From Bradyrhizobium tropiciagri (GTDB lineage Bacteria > Pseudomonadota > Alphaproteobacteria > Rhizobiales > Xanthobacteraceae), in NCBI RefSeq assembly GCF_018130505.1, contig NZ_JAFCKH010000001.1:372001-436000 (forward strand): DNA of 64,000 nt, in the 5' to 3' direction. Positions within the stretch are counted from its first letter, which is position 1. The number at the start of each line of letters is the position of its first letter. The position numbers were made by a program, and so were the translations under genes. Under the pieces are notes generated by a model, which worked only from the letters and a program-made list of their open reading frames with translations, searched no databases and had not been told where the DNA came from. Below are positions 49,033-58,330 of the stretch, in pieces.

Positions 49033-50579
49033 TGGCTTCTTCCGGCGAACGCCTGTTCGAGGGCGCGGACTGGGATTTCCCGACCCTGCAACGAATCCAC
49101 GACGCGTGCGAGGAGATCGCGCGCAAGGAGCTCGGGCTCGACGTCTATCCGAACCAGATCGAGGTGATCACCGCCGAGCAGATGCTGGATGCCTATTCCT
49201 CGGTCGGCATGCCCTTGTTCTACAAGCACTGGTCGTTCGGCAAGCAGTTCGCGTTCCAGGAAGCTTCCTATCGCAAGGGCCTGATGGGCCTCGCCTATGA
49301 GATCGTGATCAACTCCTCGCCGTGCATTTCCTATTTGATGGAGGAAAACACCGCGACGATGCAGACGCTGGTGATCGCGCACGCGGCGTTCGGGCACAAT
49401 CACTTCTTCAAGAACAACTATCTGTTCAAGCAGTGGACCGACGCCGAGGGCATCCTCGACTATCTGGAATTCGCCAAGGGCTACATCGCCACCTGCGAGG
49501 ATCGTCACGGCAGCGAGGCGGTGGAAAGGACGATCGATGCCGCGCATGCGCTGATGTCGCACGGCGTCGACCGCTATCCCGGCAAGAAGATGCTCGATCT
49601 GCGTGACGAGGAGAAGCGCGCCGGACAGCGCCGGCAGCACGAGGAGAGCGTGTTCAACGATTTGTGGCGGACGGTGCCGAACGTCAAGACCAAGACCAAG
49701 GCCAGCCTCACCGCAGAGCGCCGCCGTGCGCTGCTCGGCCTGCCGCAGGAGAACATCCTTTATTTCCTGGAGAAGACCGCGCCGCGGCTGGCGCCTTGGC
49801 AGCGTGAGCTGATCCGTATCGTGCGCCACATCGCGCAGTACTTCTACCCGCAGGGCCAGACCAAGGTGATGAACGAGGGCACGGCGACCTACGTGCACTA
49901 CCGGATCATGAATCGCCTGCATCAGCAGGGCCGCATCACCGACGGCAATTTCCTCGAATTCCTGCAGTCGCACACCAACGTGGTGTTCCAGCCCGAGTTC
50001 GACGATCGCCGCTTCTCCGGCTTCAACCCATACGCGCTCGGCTTTGCGATGATGCAGGACATCGAGCGCATCGTCAGCAATCCGGAGGACGAGGACCGCC
50101 ACTGGTTCCCCGACATCGCCGGCAAGGGCGACGTCGAAGGCGTGCTGCGCGAGGTCTGGGCCAATTACCGCGACGAAAGCTTCATCAGCCAGTACCTCAG
50201 CCCGGCACTGATCCGGCGCTTCCGCATGTTCCATCTGCACGACGATCCCGCCGAAAGCGCGGGAATCCTGGTCGACGCGATCCATGACGAGCGCGGCTAT
50301 CGCCGGGTCAGGCGCGAGCTGGCGCGGCAATACGATGTCGGCTTCGTCGATGCCAATATCGAGGTCATCGACGTCGATCTCGACGGCGACCGCCGCCTGA
50401 TGCTGCGTCATACCACCGTCAAGGACGCCCAGCTCAACGAGACCGACACGCGCCGCGTGCTGCAGCATCTCGCCGACCTCTGGTCCTACGACGTCGTGCT
50501 GACCGAGGTCGACGGCTCCGACAAGGTGCTGAAGGAATACGTCATCAGCCCGCGCGTCGCCGCGGCAGCGGCGGCCTGA
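49032..50579 (+). CDS. SpoVR family protein
   Basis: 515 residues, start MASSGERLFEGADWDFPTL fixed by the one-base overlap with the preceding stop (TAATG). SpoVR hallmarks: YKHWSFGKQFAFQE, NSSPCISYLMEENT, HAAFGHNHFFKNNYLF and MNEGTATYVHYRIMN. In Bacillus SpoVR affects spore cortex; in non-sporing bacteria it works with PrkA and YeaH in starvation physiology by an unknown mechanism. The His/Glu motifs suggest a metal site. Confidence 0.95.
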   Translation: MASSGERLFEGADWDFPTLQRIHDACEEIARKELGLDVYPNQIEVITAEQMLDAYSSVGMPLFYKHWSFGKQFAFQEASYRKGLMGLAYEIVINSSPCISYLMEENTATMQTLVIAHAAFGHNHFFKNNYLFKQWTDAEGILDYLEFAKGYIATCEDRHGSEAVERTIDAAHALMSHGVDRYPGKKMLDLRDEEKRAGQRRQHEESVFNDLWRTVPNVKTKTKASLTAERRRALLGLPQENILYFLEKTAPRLAPWQRELIRIVRHIAQYFYPQGQTKVMNEGTATYVHYRIMNRLHQQGRITDGNFLEFLQSHTNVVFQPEFDDRRFSGFNPYALGFAMMQDIERIVSNPEDEDRHWFPDIAGKGDVEGVLREVWANYRDESFISQYLSPALIRRFRMFHLHDDPAESAGILVDAIHDERGYRRVRRELARQYDVGFVDANIEVIDVDLDGDRRLMLRHTTVKDAQLNETDTRRVLQHLADLWSYDVVLTEVDGSDKVLKEYVISPRVAAAAAA

Positions 50580-50835
50580 GCGCGCGACTGCGTTGCAGTA
50601 CACGCAAGGCCGACCGCGTCGCGGAATGGATTTCTTGCTCGGCGAACCTTCGCGACCGACGCGGGTCCACATCGCGAACATTCCGGTAACATTCAGTCGA
50701 CAAAGCGCCGCGCGCCGTTCCGCGTAGGAGCACGATTGCCGGTACGCGAAATTCTTGAGAATTCTTGGCGATTGCCTGCGCAGGCGCGATCGATATTGTG
50801 CGCGCCGTCAACAAGATCAAAAAAAGGATCAGCTC

Positions 50836-52026
50836 TTGTCAACTCGCACCGCTTTGGCGAGCTCTCTCGCCGTTGCCGCATTCGCGGCCCTCTCGATCTC
50901 TCCGTCGCTCGCCGCGGAAACATCGATCAAGATCGGAAACACCGCGCCGTATAGCGGGCCGGCGTCCGCCTACGGCACCATCGCGCGCGCCGAATCCGCG
51001 TATTTCCAGATGCTCAACGATCAGGGCGGCATCAATGGCCGCAAGATCGAGTTCGAGACCCTCGACGATGCCTATTCGCCGTCGAAGACGGTCGAGCAGA
51101 CGCGCAAGCTGGTCGAGCAGGACGAGGTGCTGGCGATCTTCAGCTCGGTCGGCACCGCGCCCAACATCTCCGTGCAGAAGTACCTCAACATCAAGAAGGT
51201 GCCGCAGCTGTTCGTCTCGTCCGGCGCGACGCGCTGGAACGATCCGAAGCACTTCCCCTGGACGGTCGGCTTCAATCCGACCTACGAGCTCGAAGGCAAG
51301 CTCTACGCACAATACATCCTGAAGACCAAGCCGGATGCCAAGATCGCCGTGATCACGCCGAACGAGGACGCCGGCAAGGACTATCTGAAGGGCTTCAAGG
51401 ACGGGCTCGGCGAGCATGTCGGCCAGATCGTCGCGGAGACCACCTATCAGACCGCCGACCCGACCATCGATTCGCAGATCGTGACGATGCGCGAATCCGG
51501 CGCGGACGTGTTCTTCGCCGAGGCGACGCCGAAATTCGCGGCGCAGGCGCTGCGCAAGGCGGCGAGCATGGGCTGGAAGCCGCTGATCATCCTGCCGACG
51601 GTCTCCAACTCCGTCTCCGCGGTGCTCGAGCCGGCGGGCCTGGAGAATGTCGTCGGTGTCGTGACCGGGCTCTATCTGAAGGACCCGACCGATCCGCGCT
51701 GGGCAGATGATCCCGGCCAGAAGGAGTTTTCGGCCTGGATGAAGAAGTATCAGCCGAATGCCAGCGCCGGCGATCTCTTCAACGTGCAGGGCTATACCGT
51801 CGCGCAAGTCATGACCGCGGTGCTGAAGAACTGCAACGGCGATTACAGCCGCGACAACATCATCAAGCAGGCGACCAACCTCAAGGCGCTCGAACTGCCG
51901 ATGCTGCTGCCGGGCATCAAGGTGCAGACCGAGCCCGACAACGTGACGCCGATCCGCCAGATCCAGATGGCGCGGTTCGACGGCAAGTCCTGGGCGCTGT
52001 TCGGCGACGTGCTGAGCGACAAGTAG
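50836..52026 (+). CDS. Branched-chain-amino-acid-type ABC transporter binding protein
   Basis: 396 residues from a TTG with AAGGA upstream (read MSTRTALASSLAVAAFAALS), giving a proper signal peptide cut after SLAAE. A longer in-frame start at 50755 would disrupt the signal peptide. Peripla_BP_6 fold: IKIGNTAPYSGPASAYG, LNDQGGINGRKIEF, VSSGATRWNDPK. Ligand probably an amino acid, amide or aromatic compound. No permease or ATPase gene adjoins it, so it is an orphan subunit sharing a transporter encoded elsewhere. Confidence 0.9.
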   Translation: MSTRTALASSLAVAAFAALSISPSLAAETSIKIGNTAPYSGPASAYGTIARAESAYFQMLNDQGGINGRKIEFETLDDAYSPSKTVEQTRKLVEQDEVLAIFSSVGTAPNISVQKYLNIKKVPQLFVSSGATRWNDPKHFPWTVGFNPTYELEGKLYAQYILKTKPDAKIAVITPNEDAGKDYLKGFKDGLGEHVGQIVAETTYQTADPTIDSQIVTMRESGADVFFAEATPKFAAQALRKAASMGWKPLIILPTVSNSVSAVLEPAGLENVVGVVTGLYLKDPTDPRWADDPGQKEFSAWMKKYQPNASAGDLFNVQGYTVAQVMTAVLKNCNGDYSRDNIIKQATNLKALELPMLLPGIKVQTEPDNVTPIRQIQMARFDGKSWALFGDVLSDK

Positions 52027-52033
52027 TCCCTTG

Positions 52034-52070
52034 CCGCCCGGGAGCGTGAGCTTTATCGCGCCCCGGGCGG
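52034..52070 (+). terminator. Terminator-like hairpin after the binding-protein gene
   Basis: CCGCCCGGG (52034-52042) pairs perfectly with CCCGGGCGG (52062-52070) across a 19-base loop, 7 bp after the stop codon. There is no U-run after it, so ending may need Rho or be partial. Confidence 0.5.
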
Positions 52071-52166
52071 TCGATCGTCAGAATTCAACGGATCTCTGCA
52101 AGACGTCCTTAATGCATAGGCGCGACATATTCGGATCGTCAGCCCGACCAGTTGTCCGAAACGCCA

Positions 52167-52730
52167 ATGCTCCGCACGACCAACGTCGATCATGATCTCC
52201 CGGATATCGAGATCAGCTATTCGTGGTCGTGGAATCTGGCGCAGCTCTTTGTCTATCTCCTGCTCTTCCTGCTGTGCCTGGCGAGCGTGCTTGGTTGGGC
52301 TCCGCAAAAGGCGATGACGACGACCAAGATGACGCTGGCTTACACCGTCACGGCCCTGCTCGGGTTCGCCGTCTGCTACCAAATTCCGATCCTGCTCTGG
52401 CCGCAATGGCCGGTGGTCTTCGTCAATCGTTTCGGCATCCGCGATAAGCGCGTATCGAAATCGACCATCCCCTGGCAATCCATCGAAGCGGTCTCGCTTC
52501 GGGCATTTCGTGGCCACAAATATCTCGAACTGACGCTGGATCCCGCGGTCGCACGTCTGCTCTTCGCGAAGAAGCTCAACCCTCTACCCGCCTTGCTCAA
52601 CAAGCTGCTGGGCACCAGAGGGGTCGTGATCAACACGATGGGATTGAAGATGGAAGCCGATGAGGTGTTCGACCTCTGTAAGCGCTATCGCGCGGCGGCC
52701 GTCGGTTCGAGCACCTTGCTGTGGCGTTGA
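52167..52730 (+). CDS. Membrane protein with PH-like (STM3941-like) domain, paralogue 1
   Basis: 187 residues from the ATG MLRTTNVDHDLPDIEIS; a TTG five codons upstream is possible. Two membrane helices (about residues 25-50 and 60-85), then a soluble domain with FVNRFGIRDKRVSKSTIPWQ and ISIEAVSL-like strands resembling bacterial PH or STM3941-type domains. The next gene encodes a paralogue with the same layout: LPDIEI, two helices, then GIRDxR and PWQSxEAVS. Function unknown. Confidence 0.7.
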   Translation: MLRTTNVDHDLPDIEISYSWSWNLAQLFVYLLLFLLCLASVLGWAPQKAMTTTKMTLAYTVTALLGFAVCYQIPILLWPQWPVVFVNRFGIRDKRVSKSTIPWQSIEAVSLRAFRGHKYLELTLDPAVARLLFAKKLNPLPALLNKLLGTRGVVINTMGLKMEADEVFDLCKRYRAAAVGSSTLLWR

Positions 52731-52874
52731 TCGCCGCCGACGCTTGGCCGATCGAGGCGCCACAGATGTCCGGACCCTGGCATTTCGAGCGGTTGTGAGC
52801 ATGCAATCTTAACGAGTATCGCGTAGGGGTCTGAACCTGAAAACTCGGAAAAACCTTCGGACGCGGCAGCAGAC

Positions 52875-53426
52875 ATGCAGCACAATCAATATCTGCCAGA
52901 CATTGAGATCGGCATTTCGGTTTGGCGAACGCTCGCCCTGCTCGCCGGAAGTGTTGCGTTTGCACTGCTGGGCGCGTCGGTCGTGTTCGGCTGGCTTTCC
53001 GATGGAACGCCGGACACGGGCTTTCTTGTGTTGAGCTACCTAAGCATTGTGCTGTTCGGCGGCGGCGCCTGCATGTTTGCCTGGCAATTGTCGTCGCCGA
53101 AGCGAGCGGTGATTTTCATCAGCCGCCAAGGCATCCGGGATGCGCGATCATCACGGACGCTGACGCCCTGGCAGTCGGTGGAAGCGGTCTCGATCCAGCG
53201 GGTCCGCAGCCAGAAGTTCGTGGTCCTGAAGCTGCTTCCGGGGCAAACCCCCAGCACCGGCGCGACGGGCGCACTGATGGACGCCGCCAACAAGATGATT
53301 GGAGTTGACGGAATCCCGATCGGCGTGACCGCACTGGCGGTCAGCGCCGAAGGGTTGCTCGATACCTGCAACACCTATCTCGCCGCCGCCCGCGCGATGA
53401 AGACGAGGCCGCTTCCGTCAGCGTAG
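52875..53426 (+). CDS. Membrane protein with PH-like domain, paralogue 2
   Basis: 183 residues, MQHNQYLPDIEIGISVWRT, two membrane helices, then IFISRQGIRDARSSRTLTPW and QSVEAVSIQRVRSQKFVVLK. It shares the order and several motifs of the protein encoded at 52167 (LPDIEI, GIRDxR, PWQSxEAVS), so the pair arose by tandem duplication and has diverged strongly. Its last nine bases overlap the end of korB on the opposite strand. Confidence 0.7.
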   Translation: MQHNQYLPDIEIGISVWRTLALLAGSVAFALLGASVVFGWLSDGTPDTGFLVLSYLSIVLFGGGACMFAWQLSSPKRAVIFISRQGIRDARSSRTLTPWQSVEAVSIQRVRSQKFVVLKLLPGQTPSTGATGALMDAANKMIGVDGIPIGVTALAVSAEGLLDTCNTYLAAARAMKTRPLPSA

Positions 53427-54473
53427 GCTGGCGTTGATCTTGTCCAGCACGGCTGAGCCGGGGCACAGCGCCTTTTCGTCCAGGGTGTTGAGCGGCGTCT
53501 CGACGGTGTCGAGATGGGTGTGCAGATCCTCGGCGTCCGGATCGACATAGAGCAGCCCGGTGACGATCTGGCCTTTGGCAGCGTGTCTCGCGAGGAAGGT
53601 CTGCGCGCCCAGCCGATCATGCGGATCGTAGTCGGCATCGAGCTTGCGCAGTGCCAACCGTGAGCCGTCGTGCTGTTCGACCACCTGCACGGTGCCCGGC
53701 GCATAGTCGACGCTGATCGGCTCGCGGCCGACCAGCACGTCGAGGCGGTTCACCGCGTCATTGTGCTCGCGGACATAGTCGAAGCTCTTGGTCGAGCCGG
53801 CGTGATTGTTGAAGGCGATGCAGGGGCTGATCACGTCGATGAACGAGGCGCCCTTGTGTCGGATCGCGGCCGCGATCAACGGCACCAATTGCGTCTTGTC
53901 GCCGGAGAAGCTGCGCGCCACGAAGGTGGCACCAAGCTGCAGCGCGATCGCGACGAGGTCGATCGCGTTGTCGGTGTTGGTGACGCCCTTCTTGGACTTC
54001 GAGCCGCGGTCGGCGGTGGCCGAGAACTGCCCCTTGGTCAGGCCGTAGACGCCGTTGTTCTCGACGATGTAGGTCATGTTGACGCCGCGCCGGATCGAAT
54101 GCGCGAACTGGCCGAAGCCGATCGAGGCTGAATCGCCGTCGCCGGAGACGCCGAGATAAATCAGGTCGCGGTTGGCGAGGTTGGCGCCGGTCAAAACCGA
54201 CGGCATGCGGCCGTGCACCGAGTTGAAGCCGTGCGAATTGCCGAGGAAATAGTCCGGCGTCTTCGACGAGCAGCCGATGCCGGAGATCTTCGCCACCCGG
54301 TGCGGCTCGATCGAGAGCTCGTAGCAGGCTTCGATGATCGAGGCGGTGATCGAATCGTGGCCGCAGCCGGCGCACAGCGTCGAGATCTTCCCCTCATAAT
54401 CGCGGTGGGTATAGCCCAGCTCGTTCTTCTTCAGGCCGGGATGATGAAACTTCGGCTTTGCAATGTAGGTCAT
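53418..54473 (-). CDS. korB: 2-oxoacid:ferredoxin oxidoreductase, beta subunit
   Basis: 351 residues. Thiamine-diphosphate motif GDGDSASIGFGQFAHSIRRG ... N, iron-sulfur-associated Cys in LCAGCGHDS and GIGCSSKTPDYF, and EQHDGSRLALRKLD near the C-terminus. With KorA it oxidatively decarboxylates 2-oxoglutarate (or a related 2-oxoacid) to the acyl-CoA and reduced ferredoxin. Its ATG overlaps the korA stop by four bases. Its 3' end overlaps the convergent paralogue gene by nine bases. Confidence 0.93.
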   Translation of the reverse strand: MTYIAKPKFHHPGLKKNELGYTHRDYEGKISTLCAGCGHDSITASIIEACYELSIEPHRVAKISGIGCSSKTPDYFLGNSHGFNSVHGRMPSVLTGANLANRDLIYLGVSGDGDSASIGFGQFAHSIRRGVNMTYIVENNGVYGLTKGQFSATADRGSKSKKGVTNTDNAIDLVAIALQLGATFVARSFSGDKTQLVPLIAAAIRHKGASFIDVISPCIAFNNHAGSTKSFDYVREHNDAVNRLDVLVGREPISVDYAPGTVQVVEQHDGSRLALRKLDADYDPHDRLGAQTFLARHAAKGQIVTGLLYVDPDAEDLHTHLDTVETPLNTLDEKALCPGSAVLDKINASLR

Positions 54474-56317
54474 GACACGGCCTTGCGGAGAGGAGTCACC
54501 TTGAGATGGTCCTGGTGGTCGCCGATCGAATTGGCGATGAAGCGCGCGGTGATCGGCGTGCCGTCATAGTGCAGTATCGGCACCAGGCGGACGGGATCGA
54601 TGCCGTTCTCGTTGACGATCAACTGGCGCAGCTGCGCGTCGCGGTTCTGCTCGACCACGTACACGAAATCATGGTCGGCGATGAAACTGGCGACGCTGGA
54701 GTGGAACGGGAAGGCGCGGATGCGCATGCGGTCGAGCTGGTGGCCGCGCGCCTCCAGGAGGCCGATCGCCTCGTCCATCGCAGGTGACGTCGAGCCGAAA
54801 TAGATCACGCCGTATTTGGTCGGCTTGCCGGCATTGGCCTGCAGCGGCCGCGGCACCATGTCCTGCGCGGTCTCGAACTTGCGCACCAGGCGCTGCATGT
54901 TGTCGGCATAGACGGCGCCTTCCTCCGAATAGCGCGCATAGCGGTCGCGCGAGGTGCCGCGGGTGAAGTACGAGCCCTTGGTCGGATGGGTGCCGGGATA
55001 GGTGCGGAACGGGATGCCGTCGCCGTCGACGTCGAGGTAGCGGCCGAAGTCGCGGCCTTCCTCCAGCATCTCCGCAGTCATCACCTTGCCGCGGTCGTAC
55101 TGCCGGGCGTCGTCCCACTTCAGCGGGCGGCACAGCCGGTGGTTCATGCCGATGTCGAGATCGAGCATCAGGAAGATCGTGGTCTGCAGCCGCTCGGCAA
55201 GGTCGAAGGAATGTGCGGCGAACTCGAAGGCTTCGGCCGGGTCTTCCGGGAACAGCAACACGTGCTTGGTGTCGCCATGCGAGGCATAGGCGCAGGCGAT
55301 CACGTCGCATTGCTGGGTGCGGGTCGGCATGCCCGTCGAGGGGCCGGCCCGCTGGATGTTCATGATCACGGCCGGAATCTCGGCGAAGTAGGACAGGCCG
55401 ATGAACTCGGTCATCAGCGAGATGCCCGGGCCGGAGGTCGCGGTGAAGGCGCGCGCACCGTTCCAGGAGGCGCCGATCACGATGCCGATCGAGGCCAGCT
55501 CGTCCTCGCCCTGCACGATGGCGTATTTCGCCTTGCCGGTTTCGGCATCGTGCCGGAACTTCTTGCAGTGGCTGGTGAAGGCTTCGGCCACCGACGATGA
55601 CGGCGTGATCGGATACCAGGCGCAAACCGTGGCGCCGCCATAGACCGCGCCGAGCGCGGCTGCGCTGTTGCCCTCGATGAAGATGCGGTCGCCGACCTTG
55701 TCGGATTTCTTCACCCGCAGCCCGATCGGGCACTTCAGGTTCTGCAGCGCCCAGTCGCGGCCGAGATGCAGCGCATGGACGTTGGAGGAGAGCAGCTTCT
55801 CCTTGCCCTTGTACTGCTCGCCGATCAGCTGCTCGACCAGCTTCGGGTCCAGGTCGAGCAGCGCGCACAGCGCGCCGAGATAGATGATGTTCTTGAACAG
55901 CTGGCGCTGCCGCGGATCGCTGTAGGTCGAGTTGGTGATCGCGGTCAGCGGCACGCCGATGACGGTGATGTCCTCGCGGAATTTCGACGACGGCATCGGC
56001 TTGGTCGAATCGTAGAACAGATAGCCGCCGGGCTCGATGCCGGCGACGTCCTTGTCCCAGGTCTGCGGGTTCATCGCCACCATCATGTCGACGCCGCCAC
56101 GGGCGCCGAGATGGCCGTCCTCGGTGACGCGCACTTCATACCAGGTCGGCAGGCCCTGGATGTTGGACGGGAAGATGTTGCGCGGCGACACCGGCACGCC
56201 GTGGCGCAGGATCGCGCGCGCGAACAGTTCGTTGGCGGAGGCGGAGCCCGAACCGTTGACGTTGGCGAAGCGGACGACGAAGTCGTTTACGCTGCTGATC
56301 GGGCTTTGGACTGACAT
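54470..56317 (-). CDS. korA: 2-oxoacid:ferredoxin oxidoreductase, gamma-alpha fused subunit
   Basis: 615 residues from ATG 56317 (MSVQSPISSVNDFVVRF), with AGGATC upstream. N-terminal gamma domain (residues about 10-190, FANVNGSGSASANELFARAI) fused to the alpha domain (CAWYPITPSSSVAEAF, TATSGPGISLMTEFIGL). This gamma-alpha order is typical of two-subunit KorAB enzymes. Substrate is likely 2-oxoglutarate, but pyruvate or branched 2-oxoacids cannot be ruled out. The start lies inside the preceding flavoprotein gene, with a 31-bp overlap in a different frame. Confidence 0.93.
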   Translation of the reverse strand: MSVQSPISSVNDFVVRFANVNGSGSASANELFARAILRHGVPVSPRNIFPSNIQGLPTWYEVRVTEDGHLGARGGVDMMVAMNPQTWDKDVAGIEPGGYLFYDSTKPMPSSKFREDITVIGVPLTAITNSTYSDPRQRQLFKNIIYLGALCALLDLDPKLVEQLIGEQYKGKEKLLSSNVHALHLGRDWALQNLKCPIGLRVKKSDKVGDRIFIEGNSAAALGAVYGGATVCAWYPITPSSSVAEAFTSHCKKFRHDAETGKAKYAIVQGEDELASIGIVIGASWNGARAFTATSGPGISLMTEFIGLSYFAEIPAVIMNIQRAGPSTGMPTRTQQCDVIACAYASHGDTKHVLLFPEDPAEAFEFAAHSFDLAERLQTTIFLMLDLDIGMNHRLCRPLKWDDARQYDRGKVMTAEMLEEGRDFGRYLDVDGDGIPFRTYPGTHPTKGSYFTRGTSRDRYARYSEEGAVYADNMQRLVRKFETAQDMVPRPLQANAGKPTKYGVIYFGSTSPAMDEAIGLLEARGHQLDRMRIRAFPFHSSVASFIADHDFVYVVEQNRDAQLRQLIVNENGIDPVRLVPILHYDGTPITARFIANSIGDHQDHLKVTPLRKAVS

Positions 56318-58086
56318 GTTGATCCTGCGTGAACCATATCGATGAGGTACTTCTGCATGTCCCAGGCGCCGGTCGGGCAGCGCTCGGCACACAGCCCGCA
56401 ATGCAGGCAGACGTCTTCGTCCTTGACCATGACGCGGCCGGTCTTCAGGTCGCCGGAGACGTAGAGCGCCTGGTCGTGGTGCGGCGAGGGCGCCTTCAGG
56501 CGCTGCCGCAGATCATCCTCTTCGCCGTTCTCGGTGAAGCTGATGCAGTCCATCGGGCAGATGTCGACGCAGGCGTCGCATTCGATGCAGAGCGGCGCGG
56601 CGAACACCGTCTGCACGTCGCAGTTCAGGCAGCGCTGCGCCTCGCCGAGCGCGAGCTTGACGTCGTAGCCGAGCTCGACCTCGGCGCGGATGTCCTTCAG
56701 CGCGATCACCTTGTCGCGATGCGGCACCTTGAAGCGCTTGTCGGCGGAGATGTCGTTGTCGTAGCTCCACTCGTGGATGCCCATCTTCTGCGAGGAGACG
56801 TGCACCTCCGGCAGTGGGCGCTCGGTGATGTCCTCGCCGGAGACCATTTTGTGGATCGAGAGCGCGGCGTCGTGGCCGTGCGCCACCGCCCAGATGATGT
56901 TCTTCGGCCCGAACGCCGCGTCGCCGCCGAAGAACACCTTCGGATTGGTCGAGACGAACGTCTTGGGATCGACCTTCGGCATGTGCCACTTGTCGAATTC
57001 GATGCCGCAATCGGCTTCGATCCAGGGGAATGCGTTCTCCTGGCCGACGGCAACGAGCACATCGTCGCAGGGCACGGTCTCGTCCGGCTCGCCCGAGGGC
57101 ACCAAATTGCGGCGGCCCTTGTCGTCGTACTCGGCCTTCACCTTCTGGAAGGTGACGCCGATCAGCTTGCCGGCGACATGCTTGAAGGCCACCGGCACCA
57201 TGAAGTTGAGGATCGGGATGTCCTCATGCAGCGCGTCTTCCTTCTCCCACGGCGAGGCTTTCATCTCCTCGAAGCCGGAGCGGACGATCACCTTGACGTT
57301 TTCGCCGCCGAGGCGGCGCGCGGTGCGGCAGCAATCCATCGCGGTGTTGCCGCCGCCGAGCACGATGACGCGCTTGCCGATCTTGTCGACATGGCCGAAC
57401 GAGACGTTGGCGAGCCACTCGATGCCGATGTGGATGTTGGCAGCGGCCTCCTTACGGCCGGGAATGTCGAGCTCGCGGCCGCGCGGCGCGCCACTGCCGA
57501 CGAAGATCGCGTCGTAGTTTTCGGCGAGCAGCTGCTTGAGGCTGTCGATGCGCTGGCCGCCCTTGAACTCGACGCCGAGGCCGAGGATGTAGCCGGTCTC
57601 CTCGTCGATCACGCTGTCGGGCAGGCGGAATTTCGGAATCTGGCTGCGCATCATGCCGCCGGCCTTCGGATCGCCGTCGAACACGGTGCAGTGATAGCCG
57701 AGCGGCGCCAGATCGCGCGCCACCGCGAGCGAGGCGGGGCCGCCGCCGACCAGCGCGATGCGCTTGCCGTTCTTCGCGGCAGGCCGCGGCAGGCGCTGCG
57801 TGATGTCGTCCTTGAAGTCGGCGGCGACGCGCTTGAGGCGGCAGATCGCGACCGGAGTCTCCTCGACGCGTCCGCGGCGGCAGGCCGGCTCGCATGGACG
57901 ATCGCAGGTGCGTCCCAGGATTCCCGGGAACACGTTGGACTTCCAGTTGATCATATAGGCGTCGCTGTAACGCCCCTCAGCAATCAACCGGATGTACTCG
58001 GGAACGGGGGTGTGTGCGGGACAGGCCCATTGGCAATCGACTACTTTATGAAAGTAATCCGGCGCCGAGATATCAGTCGGTTTCAT
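56287..58086 (-). CDS. GltD-like FAD/NAD(P) oxidoreductase with C-terminal 2[4Fe-4S] ferredoxin domain
   Basis: 599 residues. N-terminal Cys-rich helical domain as in glutamate synthase small subunit (CQWACPAH, TCDRPCEPACRRG), FAD site VGGGPASLAVARDL, NAD(P) site VLGGGNTAMDCCRTA, second FAD motif VFFGGDAAFGP. The last 120 residues hold two [4Fe-4S] motifs, CIECDACVDICPMDC and CLHCGLCAERCP. No gltB large subunit is present. Lying first in an operon with korA and korB, it most likely passes electrons between ferredoxin-level carriers and NAD(P), making the KorAB reaction NAD(P)-linked. Confidence 0.9.
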   Translation of the reverse strand: MKPTDISAPDYFHKVVDCQWACPAHTPVPEYIRLIAEGRYSDAYMINWKSNVFPGILGRTCDRPCEPACRRGRVEETPVAICRLKRVAADFKDDITQRLPRPAAKNGKRIALVGGGPASLAVARDLAPLGYHCTVFDGDPKAGGMMRSQIPKFRLPDSVIDEETGYILGLGVEFKGGQRIDSLKQLLAENYDAIFVGSGAPRGRELDIPGRKEAAANIHIGIEWLANVSFGHVDKIGKRVIVLGGGNTAMDCCRTARRLGGENVKVIVRSGFEEMKASPWEKEDALHEDIPILNFMVPVAFKHVAGKLIGVTFQKVKAEYDDKGRRNLVPSGEPDETVPCDDVLVAVGQENAFPWIEADCGIEFDKWHMPKVDPKTFVSTNPKVFFGGDAAFGPKNIIWAVAHGHDAALSIHKMVSGEDITERPLPEVHVSSQKMGIHEWSYDNDISADKRFKVPHRDKVIALKDIRAEVELGYDVKLALGEAQRCLNCDVQTVFAAPLCIECDACVDICPMDCISFTENGEEDDLRQRLKAPSPHHDQALYVSGDLKTGRVMVKDEDVCLHCGLCAERCPTGAWDMQKYLIDMVHAGSTCQSKARSAA

Positions 58087-58330
58087 TCCTACCTTTGTCC
58101 CGCGCGAAAAATGCCAGATCCGGCGCGGCCTTATCGTTGACCACGAACGCTCATGTCGCGTTCTTCGGGTTTTTGAATTGGATCATAGGTTTATCTTATT
58201 AGAGCCGTTCCAGTGATGGCAAAGGCTAAATTGTCCGACCTACAGCTTTCGCGTGGCTGCTGTGCATTTGCGTTAATGTCGCCGTCGTCATGCGGCGGTG
58301 CAGCAATGCTGCTCCGCCGCGCGCCGCGAT

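Noticed and set aside
58087-58330. EcfG promoter of the korAB operon
   Set aside because: One GGAAC on the minus strand, but the -10 position does not contain GTT.
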